Positions 59,017 through 64,000 of a stretch of DNA of 64,000 nt are shown piece by piece. A program made the position numbers and the translations under genes. Within the stretch, counting starts at the first letter, position 1, and every line of letters begins with the position of its first letter. Origin of the DNA: Epilithonimonas arachidiradicis (GTDB taxonomy: Bacteria > Bacteroidota > Bacteroidia > Flavobacteriales > Weeksellaceae); the NCBI RefSeq assembly GCF_003610695.1, contig NZ_RAQH01000002.1:350566-414565 (forward strand). The letters run 5' to 3'. The notes under the pieces were generated by a model. It worked only from the letters and a program-made list of their open reading frames with translations. It searched no databases and was not told the DNA's origin.

Positions 59017-59156
59017 GTAGGCAGTGACAAAAGCAAAGTAGACAGTTACAAGAGTATAGTAGACAGTCAGAAGAGTTAAATAGACAATTAGAAGATTTGA
59101 GTATACAGTCAGAAGAGTTAAGTAGATAGTCAGAAGAGTTAAGTAGAAGCAGATAG
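59017..59156. repeat. 21-bp tandem repeat (about six units) between carA and carB
   Basis: Units begin at 59017, 59038, 59059, 59080, 59101 and 59122, each exactly 21 nt. The core is GTAGACAGTCAGAAGAGTTAA; outer units diverge, and a partial unit follows at 59143. The purine-rich strand is the plus strand. Every unit holds stop codons, so it is not coding. Confidence 0.85.
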
Positions 59157-59240
59157 TTTCAATTGTAAAGCTGTCAAAATCAAAAAGAAAATAAAAATCT
59201 CCCGACTTCCATCATTGGATTTTGGACAATAAAAGTAAAA

Positions 59241-62200
59241 ATGAAAAGAACAGATATACAAACCATTTTAGTAATCGGCTCAGGTCCAATCATTATTGGT
59301 CAGGCTGCGGAATTTGATTATTCGGGAACACAGGCTTGCCTTTCTTTGAAGGAAGAAGGCTACAAAGTGATTTTGATCAATTCCAATCCTGCTACGATAA
59401 TGACGGATGTGGAGATTGCCGACAAAGTTTATATTGAACCGATTTCTTTGGAATTCGTTTCCAGAATTATCCGTAAAGAACGTCCGGATGCGCTTCTTCC
59501 GACTTTAGGTGGACAAACCGGACTGAATATGGCGGTTGAATTACAGAAATCCGGAATTCTTGAAGAATGTAAAGTAGAAGTTTTAGGAACGAAACTTTCG
59601 GCGATTAATCAGGCAGAAGACAGAGACCTTTTCCGTGAATTGATGCGAGAATTGAACGAACCGGTTCCGGAATCTGACATCGTAACCACAGTTCAAGGCG
59701 CTTTGGATTTTGCAGACAGAATCGGTTATCCTGTGATTGTCCGTCCTGCCTTTACAATGGGCGGAACAGGCGGGGGAATAGCTTCCAACGAAACGGAACT
59801 GAAAGAAATTGCTGAATTAGGATTGAAACATTCGCCCGTAACACAATGTTTGATTGAAAGATCCATCGCCGGATTCAAAGAAATAGAATATGAGGTAATG
59901 CGGGATTCCAACGACAACGCCATCGTGGTTTGTAATATGGAAAACATCGACCCGGTTGGTGTTCACACAGGAGATTCTATTGTGGTGGCGCCTTCGCAGA
60001 CACTTTCTGACAGAGAGTATCAATTGTTGAGAAATGCTTCTCTAAAAATAATCAGAGCTTTAGGAATCGAAGGTGGATGTAATGTTCAGCTGGCATTAGA
60101 CCCGCATTCATTCAATTATTATATTATCGAAGTGAATCCGAGAGTTTCACGTTCGTCAGCTTTAGCGAGTAAAGCAACAGGTTATCCAATTGCCAAAATT
60201 GCGGCGAAAATCGCAGTTGGTTTAACATTGGACGAAATCAAAAATCCAGTAACAGGAACATCATACGCTTGTTTCGAGCCGGCTTTGGATTATGTTGTGA
60301 CGAAATTCCCAAGATTCCCTTTCGATAAATTCGAAACGGCTGACAGAAGATTATCAACCCAAATGAAAGCGACGGGCGAAGTAATGGCCATCGGAAGGAA
60401 CTTCGAAGAGTCTTTGCAAAAAGCGATTCGTTCTTTGGAAACAGGAATTCGTCATTTAGGATTAAAGAAAAAACAAGCCGAAGTTTTAACAGCCGAAGAA
60501 ATCGAAAGAAGAATCCGAGTTTGTGATGACGAAAGATTATTCATTATCGGTGATGCTCTTAGAAGAGGTTACGATTGGGAACAAATTGTGGAATGGAGTA
60601 AAATTGACAAATTCTTCATCTGGAAAATCAAGAAACTGATTGACTTCGAAACGACAATCAAAGAAAATAAATTCGATAAAGAAATTCTTCTCGAAGCTAA
60701 GAAATTAGGTTTCGCAGATTTGAATATCGCCCATCTTTGGGAAACGACTCAAAAAGAAGTTTTCCAATTCCGAAAAGATAACGGAATAATGCCGGTTTAC
60801 AAAATGGTGGACACTTGTGCTGCCGAATTCGAATCGGAAACACCTTATTTCTATGGAACTTACGAAGAGGAGAATGAAAGTGTAGTTTCTGAAAAAGAAA
60901 AAATCATAGTTCTTGGTTCTGGTCCAATCAGAATTGGTCAAGGAGTTGAGTTTGACTATGCAACCGTACATTCGGTTTGGGCGATTCAGCAGATGGGTTA
61001 CGAGGCGATTATCATCAACTCCAATCCGGAAACCGTTTCCACAGATTTCTCGATTTCTGATAAATTATACTTCGAACCTTTGGCAGAAGAAGATGTGATG
61101 AACATCATCGAACTTGAAAAACCAAAAGGCGTTGTGGTTCAGTTTGGAGGACAGACAGCGATTAATCTGGCAGATAAATTGGCTGCTCACGGCGTTCAGA
61201 TTTTGGGAACTTCTCTTGAAGATTTGGACAGAGCAGAGAACAGAGATAAATTTGAAAAAGCACTTCAGGATTTAGGAATTCCGCAACCGCTTGGAAAAAC
61301 TTCGACTTCAAAAGAAGAAGCAATTGTGATTGCTAATGAAATCGGATATCCTGTTTTGGTTCGTCCGAGTTATGTTTTGGGAGGTCGTGCTATGGAAATC
61401 GTTTATAACGAGAATGAACTCGCTCATTATATGGAAAATGCGGTGGATGCCAGTCCGGAACATCCTGTTTTGATTGACCGTTACCTGACCGGAAAAGAAG
61501 TGGAAGTGGATGCGATTTCTGACGGCGAAACCGTAGTGATTCCGGGAATTATGGAACATATCGAAAGGGCAGGTGTTCATTCCGGAGATTCGATTGCAGT
61601 TTATCCGCCTCAAACTTTGACGGAAACTCAAATCAAAACATTAGAAGATTATACGATAAGATTAGCAAAAGGTTTGAATGTCATTGGATTAATGAATATT
61701 CAATACGTGATTTCTAACGGCGAAGTTTTCGTTATCGAAGTGAATCCGCGTTCGTCCAGAACCGTTCCTTTCTTATCGAAAATAACGGATGTTCCGATGG
61801 CAAACCTGGCAACCAAAGCAATTCTCGGATCGTCATTGAAAGATTTAGGTTATCAATCCGGATTGGTTCCGAACAAAGAAGGTGTTTATGTGAAAGTTCC
61901 GGTTTTTTCTTTCAGTAAATTGACAAAAGTGGACATCTCTCTCGGACCAGAAATGAAATCGACAGGAGAAGTGATGGGGAAAGATTTGACGCTGGAAAAA
62001 GCTTTGTACAAAGGCTTAATCGGTGCCGGAAGAAAAGTTCCTACTTTCGGAGCCATTCTTTTCACAGTGGCGGATGCAGACAAAGAGGAAGCTTCTGAAT
62101 TGGCAAAACGTTTCAATAACGCAGGTTTCAGAATCTGGGCAACGGAAGGAACGGCTAAATACTTCGAAGAAAAAGGAATCCAAACGAAAATCGGTTATAA

Positions 62201-62420
62201 AATCGGGGAGGAAGATGTGAACCTGATTGATTTGATCCAGAAAGGAAAAGTGCAATACGTTGTGAATACGACTACAAAAGGAAAACAATCTGAAAGAGAC
62301 GGTTTTCAAATCCGAAGAATGTCCGTAGAAAACGGCGTTCCTTGTCTGACGTCAATGGACACGGTGGAAGCAATTCTGAAAGTGATTGAGAGTATGACGT
62401 TTAAAATGGAAGCGATGTAG
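59241..62420 (+). CDS. carB: Carbamoyl-phosphate synthase, large subunit
   Basis: The complete 1059-residue protein has two homologous halves: carboxyphosphate synthetase (about 1-400, opening [20 protein letters not shown]), an oligomerisation region (400-550), and carbamoyl-phosphate synthetase (from about 555, [20 protein letters not shown]), followed by an MGS-like allosteric domain (about 930-1059, [14 protein letters not shown] segment [20 protein letters not shown]). The ATP-grasp metal ligands ([13 protein letters not shown] and [12 protein letters not shown]) occur in both halves. UMP or ornithine may act on the C-terminal domain, as in other bacteria. It follows the 21-bp repeat array and ends at a terminator. 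Confidence 0.98.
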   Translation: MKRTDIQTILVIGSGPIIIGQAAEFDYSGTQACLSLKEEGYKVILINSNPATIMTDVEIADKVYIEPISLEFVSRIIRKERPDALLPTLGGQTGLNMAVELQKSGILEECKVEVLGTKLSAINQAEDRDLFRELMRELNEPVPESDIVTTVQGALDFADRIGYPVIVRPAFTMGGTGGGIASNETELKEIAELGLKHSPVTQCLIERSIAGFKEIEYEVMRDSNDNAIVVCNMENIDPVGVHTGDSIVVAPSQTLSDREYQLLRNASLKIIRALGIEGGCNVQLALDPHSFNYYIIEVNPRVSRSSALASKATGYPIAKIAAKIAVGLTLDEIKNPVTGTSYACFEPALDYVVTKFPRFPFDKFETADRRLSTQMKATGEVMAIGRNFEESLQKAIRSLETGIRHLGLKKKQAEVLTAEEIERRIRVCDDERLFIIGDALRRGYDWEQIVEWSKIDKFFIWKIKKLIDFETTIKENKFDKEILLEAKKLGFADLNIAHLWETTQKEVFQFRKDNGIMPVYKMVDTCAAEFESETPYFYGTYEEENESVVSEKEKIIVLGSGPIRIGQGVEFDYATVHSVWAIQQMGYEAIIINSNPETVSTDFSISDKLYFEPLAEEDVMNIIELEKPKGVVVQFGGQTAINLADKLAAHGVQILGTSLEDLDRAENRDKFEKALQDLGIPQPLGKTSTSKEEAIVIANEIGYPVLVRPSYVLGGRAMEIVYNENELAHYMENAVDASPEHPVLIDRYLTGKEVEVDAISDGETVVIPGIMEHIERAGVHSGDSIAVYPPQTLTETQIKTLEDYTIRLAKGLNVIGLMNIQYVISNGEVFVIEVNPRSSRTVPFLSKITDVPMANLATKAILGSSLKDLGYQSGLVPNKEGVYVKVPVFSFSKLTKVDISLGPEMKSTGEVMGKDLTLEKALYKGLIGAGRKVPTFGAILFTVADADKEEASELAKRFNNAGFRIWATEGTAKYFEEKGIQTKIGYKIGEEDVNLIDLIQKGKVQYVVNTTTKGKQSERDGFQIRRMSVENGVPCLTSMDTVEAILKVIESMTFKMEAM

Positions 62421-62458
62421 TTTCAATTAAATAAATGTAGTTCCAATTAAAATAAATA

Positions 62459-62490
62459 AAAACGCATCATAATTTTAAGGTGCGTTTTTA
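62459..62490 (+). terminator. carB terminator
   Basis: AAAAACGCATC pairs with GGTGCGTTTTT (one G-T pair) around a 10-nt AT-rich loop. It lies about 40 nt after the carB stop. Confidence 0.82.
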
Positions 62491-62547
62491 TTTTATATCG
62501 AGGTATTTATAATTGTACTACTTTTAAGTTTTTATAATTACAATTCT

Positions 62548-63354
62548 ATGTTAAACTACATTTCATTATTATTAATTTCATTTTTGGTCATTTCTTGTTC
62601 TGGAGATATTGAAGAACAAAAGTTGCTGAGATTTTCTGATGAGAATAAAAAATATGAATTTGAAATAATTGAGAAGGATTTCAATGAAAAAGATTCGTTA
62701 AATTTTGAAAAGAAATATTATAAAATTTTAGACTCACAATATCGATTAATTAATGAAAATAATTTGCAATTTTCCTTTTATAATAGTCATAATAAGCTTT
62801 CTGAAATAAAATCTGTATATAGAAGAGGAGGAAAAACAAATATTCTAATATATAAATATCTATATGATAAAAAACAAAATCTAAAATTAATCACTTATCA
62901 ATTCAATGATGTTGACACAATTCAGATTTTTAAATATAATGAAATGAATCAATTAATTCAAAAAGACTATCCATTTAGAAAATCCTTAATCAAATATAAA
63001 TATGATAAAGATAAAATTTCTGAAATAACTGAATTTGAAAATGGAGAGATTTCCAAATATTCTAAATTCAGTTATGATGATAAAGGAAATAGATCAATTG
63101 AAGATTGGGTTTTCAATGAGAATCAAAGAATGAGAACGTACTTTAAGTATAATTCCAAAAATAAATTAATCAGTAAAAGAGATACTTCCTTTACGAACTC
63201 TGGACATCCGAATGAGTATGTTGAATTTCTTGATAAGTATTTTTATAATAAAAATGATTCATTAATAGAAAAAAGACAATATGGTAGGATTTTAAGTGAA
63301 AAAAAATTTGAATATCGTGGAAAGACTACTTATGATTACAAACAGTTAAGGTAA
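62548..63354 (+). CDS. Lipoprotein of unknown function with YD-like repeats
   Basis: The 268-residue protein has a lipoprotein signal: MLNYISLLLISFLVISCSG, where VISC is the lipobox, so the Cys would be acylated. The mature protein shows repeated short strands with a KYxYDxxxxL/I pattern (KYLYDKKQNLKLITYQ, KYKYDKDKISEITEFENGE, KFSYDDKGNRSIEDW, FKYNSKNKLISKRD), like YD/RHS-type repeats. It is AT-richer than neighbours. No function is proposed; surface or periplasmic display is likely. Confidence 0.65.
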   Translation: MLNYISLLLISFLVISCSGDIEEQKLLRFSDENKKYEFEIIEKDFNEKDSLNFEKKYYKILDSQYRLINENNLQFSFYNSHNKLSEIKSVYRRGGKTNILIYKYLYDKKQNLKLITYQFNDVDTIQIFKYNEMNQLIQKDYPFRKSLIKYKYDKDKISEITEFENGEISKYSKFSYDDKGNRSIEDWVFNENQRMRTYFKYNSKNKLISKRDTSFTNSGHPNEYVEFLDKYFYNKNDSLIEKRQYGRILSEKKFEYRGKTTYDYKQLR

Positions 63355-63427
63355 TGTTAGAAAGTAGTTTCAAATAGAAATAAGGGAATTAAGATTTTAT
63401 TTATACCTTTAATCCAAATAAAAATCT

Positions 63428-63733
63428 ATGAAAAAAGCATCACAACTATTATTTTTAGGAATTTCTTCAGCATTACTATTCTCCTGCGCCACAGTTCACG
63501 ACAGATTGCAAACAGGAACAATCGTAAGAGACTGTACAGGAACATATCTAAGAGTTGCAGAAAATGAAGATTACCTGGTTTGTAATGCCGAAATTCTGGA
63601 ATCTAAAAAAGACGGCGAGAAAGTATCTTTGGTCTATGACAACACGGATAAATGTCCGGAAAGAGACGGCAAAATTATGTGTATGATGTATCACGAGAAC
63701 AAAGGAATGATAAGAGTTAAAAGTGTTAAATAA
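63428..63733 (+). CDS. Small lipoprotein
   Basis: The 101-residue protein has a lipobox signal (MKKASQLLFLGISSALLFSC, then ATVHD). The mature part holds four Cys (DCTG, LVCNAE, KCPE, MCMM) that could form two disulfides. No family is recognised. Its downstream terminator seems to have been interrupted by the IS3 element, since only the left arm (AAAAACCTCCC) is seen before the IS end. Confidence 0.65.
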   Translation: MKKASQLLFLGISSALLFSCATVHDRLQTGTIVRDCTGTYLRVAENEDYLVCNAEILESKKDGEKVSLVYDNTDKCPERDGKIMCMMYHENKGMIRVKSVK

Positions 63734-63772
63734 ACTTTTAAACCAAATAAAAAAACCTCCCTAAAATTAGAC

Positions 63773-63931
63773 TGCACCCAAAAGTTTAGACAAAATTAAA
63801 CAAAATTATTAAAGAAAAGAGTTCGGTACTGTACCGGGCTCTTTCCATTTAGATTTAATCGTATTCTGTCGTTGTTGTAATAAGTGATGTATTGTTTTAT
63901 TTCTTGGTAGCGTCTCACTAACTGTGTAAGT
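63773..63931. mobile_element. IS3-family insertion sequence, end fragment
   Basis: TGCACCCAAAAGTTTAGAC at 63773-63791 resembles a terminal inverted repeat of IS3-family elements, and the adjacent minus-strand frame encodes an IS3 transposase C-terminus. The other end is not seen: homology breaks near 63930 at the start of a palindrome, so the element is either broken or continues outside the window. Confidence 0.7.
63796..63930 (-). pseudogene. IS3-family transposase (OrfB), C-terminal fragment
   Basis: Read leftward, 44 codons give LTQLVRRYQEIKQYITYYNN followed by DRIRLNLNGKSPVQYRTLFF and NNFV, then a stop. YITYYNNDRI-x-LNLNGKSPVQYR is the conserved end of IS3 OrfB after the DDE core. The frame hits a TAA immediately upstream at 63931-63933, inside a palindrome, so the fragment cannot be a full gene. 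It is a remnant of the DDE transposase whose upstream part was removed or displaced. Confidence 0.75.
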
Positions 63932-64000
63932 TAAAAAGTTATTCTGAAAAATTTTTGAGCCCTCTAAAGCTCAAAAATAATTTTCGGAAATAACTTTTTA
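63932..64000. repeat. Large palindrome at window end
   Basis: TAAAAAGTTATTCTGAAAAA followed by TTTTTGAGC at 63932-63960 pairs imperfectly with the reverse complement of 63969-64000, around the 8-nt loop CCTCTAAA. It interrupts the transposase frame and looks like a small inserted inverted-repeat element (MITE-like) or the paired end of another IS. The window cuts it at base 64000. Confidence 0.6.

Noticed and set aside
59017..59156. CRISPR array in the carA-carB gap
   Set aside because: Units are contiguous 21-bp tandem repeats with no unique spacers and no cas genes nearby.

Overview
The window looks like a chromosome segment of a Flavobacteriia/Weeksellaceae bacterium (Chryseobacterium-like). 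This is inferred from low G+C, A-rich start regions with almost no Shine-Dalgarno sequences, repeated TAnnTTTG (-7) boxes typical of the Bacteroidota sigma factor, a type IX secretion sorting domain, a fused OlsF-type aminolipid synthase, and arginine synthesis through an acylated-ornithine carbamoyltransferase. No species can be proven from the sequence alone. Most genes are core metabolism. The accessory parts are the polysaccharide end at the left, a damaged toxin-antitoxin pair at 11 kb, an Arr-type gene at 43.6 kb and an IS3 fragment at the right edge.

Layout. 0-5.1 kb: end of a surface-polysaccharide cluster (sugar epimerases, glycosyltransferase, WecA-like priming transferase, rfbC, secreted TIM-barrel protein). 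5.2-14.4 kb: rimO, an RlpA-like protein, map, a HEPN-like protein, groEL/groES, an antitoxin with a toxin pseudogene, menC and fbp. 14.6-24 kb: aspartate kinase, OlsF-like acyltransferase, two tRNA-Phe genes, coaD, ddl, dgkA, dnaN and pheT. 24-34 kb: T9SS cargo, hemN, queD, a porin-like barrel, NamZ-like muramidase, LolE-like permease and a cystathionine beta-synthase-type enzyme. 34-41 kb: small membrane proteins, then iaaA and cphB facing cphA. 41-47 kb: ClC channel, phosphatase, arr, VOC protein and acs. 47.1-56 kb: GNAT-argG-argC-argD-argF'-argB-argE-argH, all on the + strand. 56.1-62.4 kb: an Lrp regulator facing pyrB-carA-carB. 62.5-64 kb: two lipoproteins and mobile-element debris.

How the genes fit together. 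The right half is a nitrogen and carbamoyl-phosphate block: CarAB makes carbamoyl phosphate, PyrB sends it to pyrimidines and ArgF' to arginine. Ten kilobases away, CphA can polymerise aspartate and arginine into cyanophycin, CphB can cut it to beta-Asp-Arg, and the isoaspartyl peptidase can release the amino acids. Arginine synthesis, storage and recovery therefore sit within about 25 kb.

Most notable non-coding signals. (1) Four intergenic copies of a hairpin family (25.3, 37.0, 49.0 and 54.4 kb) share a 5-nt bulge and a fixed mismatch, with compensatory base changes. (2) A pyrB leader combines a promoter, a near-leaderless 24-codon peptide ORF, a U-rich tract and a terminator whose stem begins in the peptide stop codon, which is the layout of UTP-sensitive attenuation. 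(3) A repeated CTTTGCGCTCTTTGCGTT leader precedes argC, argD, argB, argH and (variant) pheT. (4) Several -7 boxes lie only 4-6 nt from start codons, suggesting leaderless mRNAs. (5) Six units of a 21-bp tandem repeat lie between carA and carB.
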